The position numbers and the translations under genes were made by a program. Below the pieces are notes generated by a model. The model searched no databases, had not been told where the DNA came from, and saw only the letters and a program-made list of their open reading frames with translations. DNA of 64,000 bases from Buxus sempervirens (Eukaryota > Streptophyta > Magnoliopsida > Buxales > Buxaceae), in the NCBI GenBank assembly GCA_947561395.2, contig OX387193.1, forward strand, positions 13,516,001-13,580,000, given 5' to 3'. Shown here one piece after another: positions 36,901 to 49,477 of the stretch; the stretch's first letter is position 1, and every line of letters begins with the position of its first letter.

Positions 36901-37961
36901 AGTATCACTATTTGATAAAACAGATTCATAAATTATTTTTCTTGGTTCATGCGGTCATTTGTAAGTAGCCTCGTCTTTTCATTCAGAAATCCTTTCAAGA
37001 TCTTCTCCGAAAGCAGGAAGGTGACCGGGCCATGTGGGAGTATCCATTTGCAGTTGCTGGTGTGAACATCACATTTATGCTCATTCAGATGCTCGAGCTT
37101 CAAGCAGGTGGTAGTTTTTCCTGCCTTAACTTGATTATAATATTTTCTATATATTCTGGTTCTATTCATTGTTGAGGATTATTTATTCAAGTAGTCATGA
37201 AAACAGGTTGACCAATTCTGTATTTTCCTGTAAATTTTACAAATTTTTGTCCAAACGTACTGGTCATTTAATGATTATATATGAACTGAGGCAGATCTTG
37301 TTCAGTTTAGCACAACAGAAAAAAAAAAAAAGGCAGAGATTTTTGGGGATGGTTGTTTTCTTATGCTGAAAGAAAATCTTTAATGCTTTAAAAACTGGGT
37401 TTGGTATCGTAGCAGTAAGAAAACTTATTCAATTCAACCTGGTTCAACCAGTGATTCAAATTGTACATTGATTTGATTTGACAGTCAAACCACGGACAAT
37501 GGCAGGAGCAATTTTTTTGAAGTTACTTGCAGGTAATGTTGAATATCTTTCTATTGGACTCATTTTATTAAGATTATGGAATGTTTACTTGCATGATGGT
37601 CAAGCCGTTAAAAAGCTTATGCCATTGATCTGAACCATCTGGTATCTCCATGCGTAACAGAAAACGAGTTAGCATTCGACCTACTCTACTGCATAACATT
37701 CAAACTGATGGATCACCAATGGCTTGCCATGCATGCGTCCTACATGGACTTCAATGTATGTATCCTCAAGCTATAAAATACACTGCAAAGTCATTTTTTT
37801 TTTGTTGCCTTTTTTAGTTATTTTAGCAGTAAAATGTATTCTTAACCCTTCCTTTGCAGACTGTGATGAAATCGACACGTCGTCAGCTGGAGAGGGAGCT
37901 TCTCCTTGAAGACATCACACGGCTGGAAGATATGCCTTCATACAGACTTCTGCAACGATAG
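30726..37961 (+). CDS. ELMO/CED-12 domain protein, nine exons, 266 aa
   Basis: The exons are 30726-30810, 32275-32384, 33714-33782, 34075-34190, 34285-34339, 36987-37107, 37485-37532, 37661-37755 and 37860-37961. They total 801 nt, every intron is GT-AG and all phases agree. The protein begins MADNGGSFVAVRRISQGLER, a plant ELMO N-terminus. The ELMO domain runs about residues 66-245 and includes WQGKDPSTDFRGGG (about 117-130), LLYFARNFPKSFQDLL, WEYPFAVAGVNITFMLIQML and AFDLLYCITFKLMD. It ends DMPSYRLLQR. Animal ELMO proteins act with DOCK exchange factors on Rac. Short plant ELMO proteins lack the Armadillo and PH parts and are linked to receptor-kinase and defence signalling. Introns 1, 2 and 5 are long (1464, 1329 and 2647 bp). 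Intron 5 holds a LINE scrap. The gene looks intact. Confidence 0.95.
33565..33652. repeat. AT-rich microsatellite in ELMO intron 2
   Basis: A degenerate (TATTTTTA)n / (TTTTTTTA)n tract precedes ELMO exon 3. It may serve as an extended pyrimidine-rich region but is otherwise unremarkable. Confidence 0.8.
34346..34390. repeat. (CT)n(CCCT)n microsatellite just after ELMO exon 5
   Basis: TCTCTCTCTC followed by CCCTCCCTCCCTCC begins within a few bases of the exon 5 donor at 34340. Length variation here could affect splicing of the short 55-nt exon. That is inference only. Confidence 0.85.
35580..36110 (+). mobile_element. LINE zf-RVT fragment in ELMO intron 5
   Basis: The plus strand encodes LIWKSLLIPNLLSFILTVTL and, in a shifted frame, VWEDVESVAYLLFHC. 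These match the WK---P-K---F-W and C---ESVDHLL-HC motifs of plant LINE reverse-transcriptase zinc-binding tails. The fragment has stops and shifts and no clear ends. Confidence 0.55.
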
Positions 37962-38510
37962 TAGTATACAGGTTCGGTGCTAACCAAGTGGCTTGTAAGG
38001 GCAAAGATGCTTGCAGCCATCCAGAACAAGTGTGATCATTCTCGTACTGTTTTTTCTTTCTTCCCTTTTCTTTCCTGATAATTGCGATTGAATGGTGTTA
38101 ACACTTGCAATTTTCTTGAGTTTTCACAAGGTTTGGGTTGGATTTTTTTCCCCCCTTCACTCCCCACGAATACCTTTACAAATGTTGGCTATTAGCTTGC
38201 AATGTGAAAAAGTAAATAAACGAGAGGAGATGATTTCACGCATTTCGATTTGCTGCAACAAGAAGCTCGAAAGCTCAGTTAGCCAAATTTTTGACAAACA
38301 ACCACCACCTCTTACATAATTAGAGATTGTCACCTTCCTACGGGATTGCATTAACCCCTTGAACTACTCAATTTATTTTCTCCATGTAGAACATCCGGGT
38401 TATCAAGATCATCCGACAGGCTGCACAAAGGCAACAGGAGGAAACCTCGCAGCATTTTCATTAGCAGTCTGGCATGGGGTTGCCTTGTGAACGACAATAA
38501 CACGGTTCAC
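37962..38510 (+). other. ELMO 3'UTR and downstream flank
   Basis: This starts right after the TAG stop. There is no convincing gene. It lies between the ELMO stop and the minus-strand NDPK relic, so the two are convergent. Confidence 0.5.
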
Positions 38511-38984
38511 AGTTTCTGATGCATTTTAAACCAGGCTTGCTCATCTCTTGCAAGAAGGCACGCCTACCTAAATTTTAAGGAATCTGTCGAGCGATTTCAC
38601 TTCTAACATCCATTTTGCAGTCATCATTACTAATAAGAATAAAAACCATGATAAGAATGTCAAAATTCCTCAATAAATTTACACTTTTTAAGTTCCAATA
38701 ATCCAAAACAAATCGGCTGGAAGCAGGACCAGAAAGCGCGAGGACAACACAGCCTGAACTGGGAGAATTTGACTCGTAGATCCAGTGGTGCCTTAACAGT
38801 AAGGCAAATCTCCTTCCGTGCACTCTGAACCGAATCACTCCCATGAATTACATTCCTGCAAATCTCCTACATAAGAAGTTTAAGGCACCCTCCATAGAAG
38901 TACTAGTCAAAATACGATTTTAAGGTAAGTAGTCACAATATTGCAGGAATAGTCACATCGTTCCATTTTCTATCTGCTTTATAG

Positions 38985-39371
38985 GCTTGTTTTCAGGCTA
39001 CCTTGTGGCACATATGTAAAGAAAGGAATGGTAGGATCTTTGAGGAGAGGAAGACCACTATTGAAGATGTATCTATGTCAATTTGATGGCAACTGCCTCA
39101 GGGATATGGGGCATGAAGACTTAGGAGCTTTTTGGAATCTGAAATTTTGAGGAATTGGAAAATAGTATGTTCCGTAAGGATTGTTGATGGTGGGGTGGGT
39201 TTTTGGAGACCTCCAAAAGAAAGAAATATCAAACTAAACTTTGATGCTCTTGGGCAATCTAGGTTCCTCTGAAGCTATATTCATGGACTCGAGTACTAGT
39301 GTTGGGTATGGATGTGTGTCTACGAGCCAGATCCATCTAACCTCAAATCCATCTTACCCCCAACACGTAGG
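38985..39371 (+). mobile_element. LINE fragment (zf-RVT / RNase H junction)
   Basis: The plus strand encodes LWHICKERNGRIFEERKTTI and, further on, WRPPKERNIKLNFDALG. These match the IWKERN-RIFE and P----KLNFDG motifs at the zinc-binding and RNase H junction of plant LINEs. A hAT MITE interrupts it at 39372. A later RNase H-like piece at 40610 may be the same insertion. Confidence 0.65.
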
Positions 39372-40038
39372 TAGAGTTGTAAGTAGGGTGGATTGGGCCG
39401 GTTTTGATGAGTTCAAACTCAACTCAATCTAAAAACAGTTGGCCCATCACCTTGGCCTGCCCTAAACCCAAACCTAAAATTATTTCTTGAGTTCGGACTG
39501 GGTTCAGGTTGGCCCAAATTAATGGGATCTATCAAGGATCTAATGAAATATAATAGTAAGTCTATAATATATTTTAGTATAGGAAAGCAAAAAATTGAGT
39601 TTTTAAATTGCATCATTTCTAAGATTTATTGACCAAATTATAAGACAACACATTCAACATTATGAAAGAAATACTTACTGAAAATGTGGTCCTTTGTAAA
39701 TCTCAAGTCATTATCCATACAAAGGTCACATTATCAATTTTCCTTAATCTTGAAAAGGTTGTAGGTTTGAAGCTTTATACTCAATTCTATAGAACCTTAT
39801 CTATTGGGAATTGATTGGAAATATAGAGAGGAAGGGCTTGGAGTTTGAAAGAACTTAAGAAGAAGATGGGGTTTGTGGTAAGTCATTTAACCTTGGCTTT
39901 ATATAGTTCGGGCCTTTAGGGTTTTCGGGCTATGAGGTGCAAGTCCAAGCCCAACCCAAACCCAAACCCAAAATAAAACCTTATATCGTGCTATTATTCG
40001 TGTTGGGTTAAGCGGGCCGAGCAAAACTTAAAGCTCTA
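39372..40038. mobile_element. hAT-type MITE with 8-bp target duplication
   Basis: The left end is TAGAGTTGTAAGTAGGGTGG. The right end, on the complement, is TAGAGCTTTAAGTTTTGCTC. The flanks CACGTAGG (39364-39371) and CATGTAGG (40039-40046) match at 7 of 8. Subterminal GGCCGG and GGCCCGCTTAACCC units are typical of this MITE type. It is 667 bp with no transposase. Confidence 0.85.
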
Positions 40039-40609
40039 CATGTAGGATACAAGGGCTCAGTTGAGAAGTGTACAAATTTTGGATACATATACTAGGATTT
40101 GACTGAAAAGTCCCAAAATAAATATCAGTAAGGTGGATAAGAAGCCGAGCTCTCTTCTTATTTGTTTATGTTTTCGTTTTTGTCTCTCTTTTTTTTTTTT
40201 TGATTCATTGCTTGCAATATATGGTTCTGAGACTGTCTACTCTCTCTTTATAAAAACTATTGCCTTTATAGATTCATTACTTGCAAGTTGATTGTTTGAT
40301 ATTTCTTTTATCTTTTCCCCTCTTCGATCTTTGACTGTCATGTCTGGAAGGATACGAAGGATCTAACACATATCGAGTAATCATACCCATTTCTTGTCGT
40401 GTCAACACGGGTACTTCGAGGTTATGTAAGGTATCTATGTAACATAGGTATGAAGTAGATGGAATGTTGAAAGATAAAATGGGCACTTCCATACATGCCT
40501 ATTTGGTCAAGTTGAAGAAGTTGAGTCCGTACATGCAGTACTACTTGCACTTCTTATTTGGTTACGAGAAAGGAAGGCTTTAGAAACTAGTTCATCGAAG
40601 GGAACTCAG

Positions 40610-40990
40610 CAACTATCATTCTTTGGACAAGGGAGGAAGGGGATGGGTTCTTGGAAACTCTTACATCTAATTTGTGTTGCTAAAGCTCTTGCAATCAAGT
40701 TGAATGCTTCATTCAACCAAGTGCCTCAAATGACAAATGATGTAGCAGATAAATTGGCAAAAAGCATGAGCCAGGAAAGATGATTTCCTCATTGTCATTC
40801 CATTTTTATATGAGTTATAATAGATGTAAAATAGCTATGTTATTAGAGGTTCTTTTGTAGGAGTTGGGTTAGGCAATTGTTGTCTTTTCCAATTGTAAGA
40901 CCTATATATTCTTCCTCTTTGAATTTTACAATATATTCTTGTTACTGGTCAGAACAATAATAATTTTGAATTCCATGTCGACAACATATA
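40610..40990 (+). mobile_element. LINE 3' end (RNase H C-terminus and tail)
   Basis: The frame LICVAKALAIKLNASFNQVP followed by TNDVADKLAKSMSQER matches the C-terminal RNase H end (N--AD-LAK) of plant LINEs. An untranslated tail of about 200 bases reaches to about 40980. It is probably the distal part of the LINE seen at 38985-39371. Confidence 0.6.
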
Positions 40991-41005
40991 TATTAATAAT
41001 AACAA

Positions 41006-42717
41006 GGCAAACATTCAACATTTTTTTTTTTGGGTGACCAAAAGCCAGGATATGCGCTTTCATTAACAAATATCAATAGTACAAAAGCATTGGCCATTAG
41101 CCAGGGCCATACGAAAACCACAGAAATAGAGAAAATGTAGGTTAACAGGACATCCATAAACCCAAACAAAGCTGTTGAAATTTTTGACCAAATGTCAGAC
41201 CTGTTGCCGAAGCCAGATAAAATTACCTGAAAAACAAGGGTAGAGTCTGATGGAGGGTCTATATACAAACGGATTCAAGTTCCTATCAAAGGAGATAAAA
41301 GCACTATCATCAAGGATGTGATAATGGATTGGAGAGTAATCGGCAAACCGATACTCGTCCAGGTGAAGAAAAGCAACATCCATAGGTTATGAAAGATGTC
41401 ATGGCATCCAACATCTCCCCTCAACAAAACCTTCCTATAAGACCGACCAGAAACAAAGACAAAAACCAATGCATGAAACCCGATCTCGCCGGCAGTACCT
41501 CTCGCCGGCAAGGTACTGCTGCATCAAAACCATCCACATGGCAGGACCGGCCAGAACACAAAAAAACCTTCGACTAACAACCACAATACGACCGAAGCAT
41601 CCAGCAGACAACATAATAAACCAATGAAGAGAATAAGCACATGGATTGCAATACTTGACGATCCACCAAGGATTAACTATCACCCCCCCCCCCCCCCCCC
41701 CCCCCCCAAGCCCCACTGTCCCCATCAAGGTTGTCCGCTTCTCCATTCTCCATTTCTGTAGCCATTTGCAAAGGGTGCAAGTTGGCGACCACCAAACATG
41801 TACGAGCAATAGCCCTAAACGCTCAAGAGAACAGGACGTGCGTTAATGATTCTCACTAGTCGGACAGTGAGAAACCCTATCGCAAATGCCTCTTTGCAAA
41901 ACCCTAACCCTAATGCATTACCCACCCACTGAAACCCTAACATCACCAGTGCATGCTTGTTTGACGGAAAGCAAGTCAGTTTGCACCCTTTGCAAATGGC
42001 TACGAAGACATAGGATCAAGCGGACGACCTTAATGGGGACGATGAGAGGGGGGTTGCCGATGGTTAATCTTTGGTGGGTCATCAAATACTGCAACCCTTA
42101 TGCTTATCCTCTTCATTGGTTTGTTGTGTTATCTACTGGATACTTCGTATTGTGATTGTTAGTCAAAGGTTTTTTGTGTTTTTGGCCGACCCCGGCGTGT
42201 GAATGGTTTTGATGCAGCAACACCTTGCCGGCGGGATCAGGTTTCATGTGTTGATTTTTGTCTTTGTTTTTTATCAGTCTAGTAGGAAAGTTTTGTCAAT
42301 AGGAGATGTTAGATGCCATGGCACCTTCCATACCCTCTGCTTGTTGCTTTTCTTCACCGGAACGAGTATCGATTCGCGATTACTCTTCCACCCCTCATTA
42401 CGTCCTTGACAATGGTGTTTTTAACCCCTTTGATGGGATCTTCAATCCGTTTGAATATGGACCCTTCGTCAAACTCTACCCCTGTTTTTCAGGTGGTTTT
42501 ATGTGGCTTAGGCAACAAGTCTAACATTTGATTAAGAATTGCAACAGCTTTATTTGTGTTTATGGATGTTCTATTACCTGAATTTTCTCTATTTCTGTGG
42601 TTTCTATATGGTTTTTGTGTTATCCCTAGATAATGGCTAATGCTTTTGTACTGTTGATATTTGTTAATGAAAGCGCATAGCTTGGCTGGTCACCAAAAAA
42701 AATGTTGAATGTTTGCC
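41006..42717. repeat. Long imperfect hairpin (inverted repeat, arms about 780 bp)
   Basis: The left arm (about 41006-41785) is the reverse complement, by eye at roughly 85 percent, of the right arm (about 41980-42717). The outer tips GGCAAACATTCAACATT and AATGTTGAATGTTTGCC are perfect complements. Just inside, TTTTTTGGGTGACCAAAAGCC mirrors GGCTGGTCACCAAAAAA, so LINE-like A-tails point outward at both ends. Internal landmarks repeat in mirror order (CTTTGCAAATGGCTAC, ACCTTGCCGGCG, ATGGATGTTGCTTTTCTTCACC-like). The spacer is about 190 bases. A poly(C) run of about 24 at 41684-41707 interrupts the left arm. CAAACATTCAACATT recurs as a direct repeat at 42728-42742. A transcript across it would fold into long dsRNA. 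Confidence 0.85.
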
Positions 42718-42742
42718 TGGCCAAAAACAAACATTCAACATT

Positions 42743-44091
42743 ATTGCTTAATCATTTAAGCAAAGGAAATAAATCAACAATATGGACAGTCATAAATAGC
42801 CAACAAATGAAAAAGTAACCTCTTCTTCATGAGTCCCTTGTTTTTTATGCATTGTGTCACTTGTCAAGTAAAAGTTTGAAATTGATAAAATGCAAGTACA
42901 AACATTTTGCACCCACTAAATTGGTGTTGGCCATTTTTACACATAGCCACGTAATAAAAGTTTGACAAAGCAGAAGGAAAAAGTGCTGTTATTATCTTAA
43001 GATTGCCAAAATTAGCATTATTTGCTAAACCATTAAGTCCCATTGTGTAGTTTGGCAAAAATTTTCAACAATTCCTTTATGGATAATTTTCTGTGGCACT
43101 AGACTCCCTTGGATCTCCTAGCAAATGCTGCACATGGATCCAGAACATTGATTTTACTAAAGATATAAGTTTCATCAGACAAGCCACACTAGGAAAGCAA
43201 AAATATATATATATATATATATCCACAACTACAAATCTAAACGAACCTCAACTAAGGTGCCTAAGCATCTTGGACATGGCGTTAATGAGACCATCTGAAC
43301 CTTGGCATAAGCTCAACAATATTGCTTGGTTTCATGCTGAGACCGTATTTGGGTTTTGTAGCTTTGGCATTTCATGTCTGGGGAAATTTTAGCAGCTACA
43401 AGTTTTTGTTTCAACCATTTTGACGTCCATCCCTCGTCTCGTGTCTGCTTGCATTCCTAATATTTTTCAACTTTGGCACTATAGAGTATATTTTCAGCTT
43501 GTTTACATGTGAACTCGTAAGTGTTCTATAAAGAGTATAACTACCAAAAATGACTAAGTTACATTATTTGCAGAGATCAATAGACATCCTAGAGATCTTT
43601 GTTTATGTCTTCTCTATGAAAGCTGACATGCCTTAGGTTTTGCGGACATGGCCTGTCACGTAATGAGTAGGGAGGAGGGAGGCAAATGCAATACACAACA
43701 CCAAAACCACAATAATAAAGCCATTCCATATTGTTTCATGTCTCACTCAAAATGGAGATCAGTTAGGCAGCAGAGATGTGTAGAATGATGGCTAAGGCCA
43801 GAAAATAGAGACTCACAGGTGATTGTAGATTCCACTTAAAACTTCTTAAGATCTCACTAAAATCTAATCTTTGAATCTTAAATTTCTTTTACAAGTCTAG
43901 ATAGGTCCTCTCAAAGTATACTCAACATATAATATACTGAAAAGAAATCATCTAGACATAGAAAAGAAAATATCTAGCTTCCAAATAGAAAGGAGAATTT
44001 CCCTCACATACTTCGTCCTGCCCACCAATAAGCTAGAAGAGTTGCTGAAATTCTTGCTAATGTTAATGATCATGAAAAACCCCACATCTTA
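42743..44091. other. NDPK-relic intron sequence without recognised elements
   Basis: AT-rich sequence. A (TA)n run lies near 43204-43222. The 99-codon frame at 43093-43392 has no family resemblance. Confidence 0.4.
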
Positions 44092-45140
44092 GAAATTTTT
44101 TTATAAGTAATGAAATTTCATTGAGATAAAAAGGAACGTATGCATAAGGAATATACAAGAGACAAGACAACTATGACAAATGAGAGATAACAAGAAACAC
44201 TCCTAAGGCCTTTTGACACTCATTTGAAACATCAAGGTCAATCAAGCAAGAAGAAATATCACAAAAGATCAAATAATGCCTTCTAGCCTGCTTTTGCTAA
44301 TCAATTCACAATGTTATTTGCTAACCTTCAAACTTAATTGAATGAGATGTTCAAACTATGCAGCAAAAATCTAGCTAATATGATACGCTCACAATACCTC
44401 CATGGTCCAATTTCATCCATCCTCAACCACTGCAAAATGTTAGTGGCATCCCCCTCAATCATAACATCCTTGAACCCTTCCCTGTAAATAAAACGCAACC
44501 CCATGAAGAGTGCCATAAGCTCAGCGCGGGCAGAATCAACAAAAGTACCAATAATTGAAGACTAAACACCCCACCTACTCCAAATGGCCCAAGATTCCCT
44601 AATAAACACCCATCAATATTAAGTCTATTCAACTCTTCTTTGGGTGACTCCCAATGTCACAAAGGAGCATTCGTAAATAGTGATGAATAGCACACTATGT
44701 TCCAATTCCTCACTCTACTACTGCCACCCTGGTGGACTCTATCACAAATTCACAGCCTCTCTAGAATAGAATCATCAAATAATCAAATATTACTCTCTTT
44801 CCATATATGCCACAAAACTACATGGGTTTAGAAGCCTGTAAAATATATGAGCCTCTGCCCCAACCCAAGAAAAGTCCACTGATTAAAAAAAATTCAATCA
44901 TTGTCCTTGGCTTAACCCAAAATCTGCCCATCACCCTCCAAATTCCACTAGCAAAAAAATAATGTAAGGAAAGATTATGAATAAGTTCTCCCTGGCACAT
45001 ATAAAAGAGACAAATGTTAAGAGATTAACCATTTTCTTCTATTTTGGACATGGTCCATAATTTTATCTTATAGAGCAAAATAGTCCAAACAAATGCTTTC
45101 CAAACAAACACCTTGATCTTAGTGGTTTCCATAAAGAGGG
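44092..45140 (-). mobile_element. L1-type LINE fragment, RNase H and zf-RVT
   Basis: On the minus strand from about 45140 down come a zinc-binding reverse-transcriptase tail (FASGIWRVMGRFWVKPRTMI) and an RNase H piece (ALFMGLRFIYREGFKDVMIE, then GDATNILQWL and GPWRYCERI). A 3' end follows with ATTTCATTACTTATAAAAAAAT at 44116-44092. The 5' part of the LINE is missing and the frames are interrupted. It is an old insertion inside the stretched NDPK intron. Confidence 0.75.
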
Positions 45141-46284
45141 ACAATGGCAAGGAACATTAGCCACATTCATTATACATCTGTGTACCATAAATTACAGAGA
45201 TTATCACACAGAAAATATTCCAAGCTTCCATATACCAATGTGCACAATTATCATATTTTAATACCATTAGAACACCATATCCTCTCCTCCCATCCAAAGA
45301 GGAAAAAAGCAAGAAAAACACTCACCCCAAGCATATTCAAACATTTATTTATTTTTTCCTTTTACCTCTTGACTTCGTGTTTTCAACCAATGGATGGTAA
45401 AATGTAAATCCTGAGGTCTAATGAAAACAACTGTATTTATTGAATTCACCTGCCTCTTAACTTTGTGCTTTCAGAATTCTCACACTGCCATAGGGCACAC
45501 CATTGTCTTCTTTACCTCTTTGACTTTTTGGCCCCATCAATAGAGTGAGAAATATATTATTAACAAAGAAATTGGATCTAAAAAAGGTATTATGTTGGTT
45601 GCTAGCATTACATGACCCTCCTCCTACACTTGGTTTTAGGATTGGCACACCCAATTGTTACTTCTTGGTATAATATCGAATTATCCCATTTCTTCTACAA
45701 ATAGTACCTGCTGTGGTTCCATGAATGCAAGAGAATACAATATCTGGAAAAGTGCTCCATCCACACTGTTGTCACATGAAAAACCCTTTATATTATAGGG
45801 TATGAAATTTTCATATCTTGCCATGTAGTCATGTACACCAATGGTGTAAAATAATTTCTGATAATGCTCGCATTGGCCATCACTTGCAGGTAGCTGATAT
45901 AGGTCCACAAAAGGGAAAACAATTGCAAGATTTACATTCCAATTCACAACTTCTTTTCTACCAACTATTATTTACACATTTATATATACATACATACATA
46001 CATACATATACATACATATATATATATATATATATTAGTATTCTATTTATGTTCTTATTTGCTTCTAAGCCCTTTCCATTGGATTGCTTGTGCTTGGCAA
46101 TGCTGATACTCCTTATTTTGCAATAATCCTAACATATATGTGTATAATGATATATTGCTCGTGCTTCGGCTATATTTACTACTTATCTTTTCAATGGTCT
46201 GAAATATATAAATTATTATTCTAATGATAGATATTTGCCAATTAGATATTTTACATTCCTACTATAAATATATCTTTTGACCAT
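45141..46284. other. Relic-intron sequence with a (CATA)n(TA)n microsatellite
   Basis: The microsatellite occupies about 45980-46034 (tacatacatacatacata then tatatatata). The left end of the Harbinger element whose right end is at 49477 may lie in this stretch, but I could not identify it. Confidence 0.45.
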
Positions 46285-46442
46285 GGTTTAAAAACTCGGT
46301 ATCGGGTTTGGTATCGGTCTAGCCCGATACCGAGTTGTATCAACCGATACGTCCAATACCAAACCCGATACCGACCGATACTGGACCGATACTGACCGAT
46401 ACCGAGTTGTATCGCCTTATGGCGATACCGATACTTAAAACC
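46285..46442. mobile_element. MITE with GGTTTAAAAACTCGG / CCGATACTTAAAACC ends
   Basis: The 158-bp element starts GGTTTAAAAACTCGGTATCG and ends GGCGATACCGATACTTAAAA-CC. Its interior is a series of CCGATAC and GAGTTGTATC units that can pair with each other. Relatives lie at 28965-29095 and 51151-51920. Confidence 0.65.
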
Positions 46443-49400
46443 TTGCTTTTGACAATACCATAGAGTTGGTGATAAATTAGACAGGGGATCAAGAGGCAAT
46501 ATTTATTTAGTTGATGGTGAAGGAAGTGAAGAAGAGAAATAGATTAATGACAACATCTAAGAAAAGAAGATGGAAAAGAATTATAGAGGAATGTTATAAA
46601 AGGACTAGGAAAAAAATATACGATGAAACAATTCCAGAACAATATAATAGCTTGAGATCAATATATAGAGTTCACACAATTGAGGGAAATACCTACATGC
46701 CTTGGTTGCAGATCCAATTTCTCAAACTGTTAAAACACCTGATTCAGTATGGGAATCTTATTTTTAGGTACATTTTTTATTGTTATTTAATAGTTCTTTT
46801 ACATTCATAATTACTTACACAATAAGTTAATTATAAGTTATTATTTTAACGTAGGTACACCCAAAAGCAAAAAGGTTTCAAAAGGTTGGTTGTCCCATGT
46901 ATAATCAATTTTTCATCATCATATATGGAGACACCTTTGCTTCTGGGGAAATGGCTAGTTAAAATAATCAAAATGTATCAAATAGTAATGAAGATTCTGA
47001 TCATGGATAAGAGTTTAATATCTTGGCACACCTTTCTCTCCTACCTCATTGACAATTGAGTTTGATACCCATCAAAAGCATTTCCCTTCAAGTCATGAAA
47101 GACAACAGTCACGATCTCAAACCCAAGGTATCCAACATCGGTCGAAGAGTCGTTCAAACTTCAAAGGGATCGGAGTTGTTTGACGCTATTCGTTATATGG
47201 GTGATGCAAGCTAGGAAATAAACAATGCACGTGCTCAAAATTCATCATCAAGTTCAACTTCTAGTATTGGACCATATTCGATGACAAAGTGTAATTTAGT
47301 TCTTAAAAGCATGGAGGGTTGTAGATGGGAACTTGTTTGAAAGCAATTGAGAAAATGGAAAATAAGATGTGGCAAAAAGGCATTATTGAAATGTCTGATA
47401 AACACAAAAAGGGTGGTTGGTTAGGCTTTAGACTTATATATTGATATGTCACTTTTGATAGTTTAGAAATATGTTAGGATTGGAATTTTGTTTTTGTGAT
47501 GATCAGACTTTGTTTTAGATTGGTATTTTATTTTGTTACTAGATCATAGTTGACTTTTTGAAATGAAAGATTGCATTATAAACTTTTGATTTTGCATATA
47601 TCTTATGATGTTCCAATCCTGTTAAGGTTAACTATGATAGTGTACATTAATTGGTTCTTGTTAATTATTATGATATTATGTGCTATCTCAAAATTTTTTT
47701 TTGTTGGGCCTTGTTATTTTGGTTGACCTTTATTGTTAGAACAATGATACAGATAGAGATTCAAAGTCAGAAATTGTGCAGGTTTTTAGTCATTTGAGTG
47801 ACAACATGTCAATTGACTTTTATGACTCAAATGAAGAAAGATTTTTGAGAAATGAAATGGTCGCAGTAGCTGCTGCTGCTGCTGCTGCATATCATGATAG
47901 ATACATTTGCAATGTTCCATACAAAGATGATGTGTAACTAGGTCTGAATATGTTCATAATGTGGTGTATAGGAATCCAGAGAGATGTCCTAACATGTTTA
48001 GGATCAAATCACATGAATTCCTTAATTTATGTACTACACTAAAAGAGAGAGACCTCCTTCATGATACACGGTATAAATCTATAGAAGAGCAAGTTGTAAT
48101 ATTTTTATTTACATTAGCATTAGCATATAATTCCTCAAATGGAAAAATTGCAGATCGTTTTCAACATTTAGGAGAGACTATTTCTCATCATTTTTGTAAA
48201 GTTTGAAGGCAATGATCCGATTTGGGAAAGAAATTATCGTCCCATCTTTTTTTGTACAAAATCCTCCTAAAATTCAACACAATCTCAAATATTACCTATG
48301 GTTTAAACTAAATTTAATTATCTTTTGCCATCTTTATTTTTATTGCAATTTCTTTTGTTAATAATTATAAACAAAAAGTATATTTTTTATAGGATTGTAT
48401 TGGAACAATTGATGGAACTCATACTAGTGCCAATATACCGTCCAATAAACAAATACCATATACGATATGGAAGGCAATGATAACACAAATTGTTATGTGC
48501 GTCTATTCTTTTAATATGCGCTTTACTTTTGTTTTAGCTGGGTAGAAAAAGATGACACATGAAACACGGGTTTTTCTTAATGCAATTATTAAGCCTAAAA
48601 TATATTTTCTCACTCACCAGAAGGTTTGTAAAGTTATTACAATTAGTGTTTACTATAAAAAAAAAACAAATAAATGATATCTTATAACCTTTTTATTCAT
48701 TTATTAGGTAATTATTATGTGGTCGACTCCGGCTATTGCAACATGCAAAGATACTTGACATCATTTCCTGAAAAACAATATCACCTTCAAGAATTTAGTC
48801 GAAATAGTCTTTAAGCATCAAGAGGAAAAGAGTCATTCAATAAAAAGCATTCATCTTTGCGTAATGTCATAGAATACCATTTTAGGATTTTGAAAAAAGG
48901 TTTCCATACTCTCTTTAAAGCAACAATAACATATCATTATTGCTTGTTGTGCATTACATAACTTTATTAGAATGCCAAGTATATGAAGATAATTTATTTC
49001 TAAAATGATGAGGAAATGATGTTCGAAGATGATTCAGCATATTCAAGTTCACAACAACCTATAGAGATTGATGTATCTGTTATATCTCAACGAGAGATGT
49101 CAACATTAAGAAACTCAATTGCAAGTAAACTAGCCAGTGCATATTGATTAAAACAATGGTGATATATCATAACTTTTTTTACCCATTTGAATGTAATTAA
49201 ACAACTAATTTTATAAAACTTTTATGTTATTAGACTTATATTAGAATGTATGATGGTTATATCATTAACTAAAAAGCACCAATTGTTTACAATAGTTTTT
49301 TGATAGCATAAAAGCAATTTTTATACTTTTGAATTACCAAACATGTTTTTTGGCTTCTTAACAATACAAAAAAAGTTTACCAAACAATTTTGCTTCAATA

Positions 49401-49477
49401 TAATATTTTTTGAAAAGTGAAAAAGTTACATGATTACTTTCTTGCTTTCAAAAGCAAAAGCATTACTGAACGGAGAC
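46443..49477 (+). mobile_element. PIF/Harbinger element 1, both ORFs decayed, plus strand
   Basis: ORF1-like pieces (46510-47440) encode a basic start (MMVKEVKKRNRLMTTSKKRR) and later FIIIYGDTFASGEMAS and ELFDAIRYMGD, the C-terminal part of the Myb/SANT-like partner protein. ORF2 pieces (about 47800-49000) encode an HARBI1-like transposase: RCPNMFRIKSHEFLNLCTTL, then QVVIFLFTLALAYNSSNGKI, then DCIGTIDGTH (first catalytic Asp) and DSGYCNMQRYLTSF (second). Stops and shifts break both, so it is inactive. The right end GCAAAAGCATTACTGAACGG-AGAC stops at 49477 and is followed by TAA. The left end was not found. Confidence 0.75.

Noticed and set aside
41646-41846. Pro-rich 66-codon frame over the poly(C) run
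   Set aside because: The frame is created by the homopolymer C tract within the hairpin arm.
41899-41914. Possible interstitial telomere repeat (AACCCTAACCCTAA)
   Set aside because: Only two units, and the period is CCCTAA instead of the plant CCCTAAA. It lies in the spacer of the hairpin and is probably chance.
47865-47895. (GCT)n run as a trinucleotide-repeat expansion
   Set aside because: It encodes a short Ala stretch in the N-terminus of the Harbinger transposase remnant (VAVAAAAAAAYHD), where related transposases also have Ala/Val-rich sequence.
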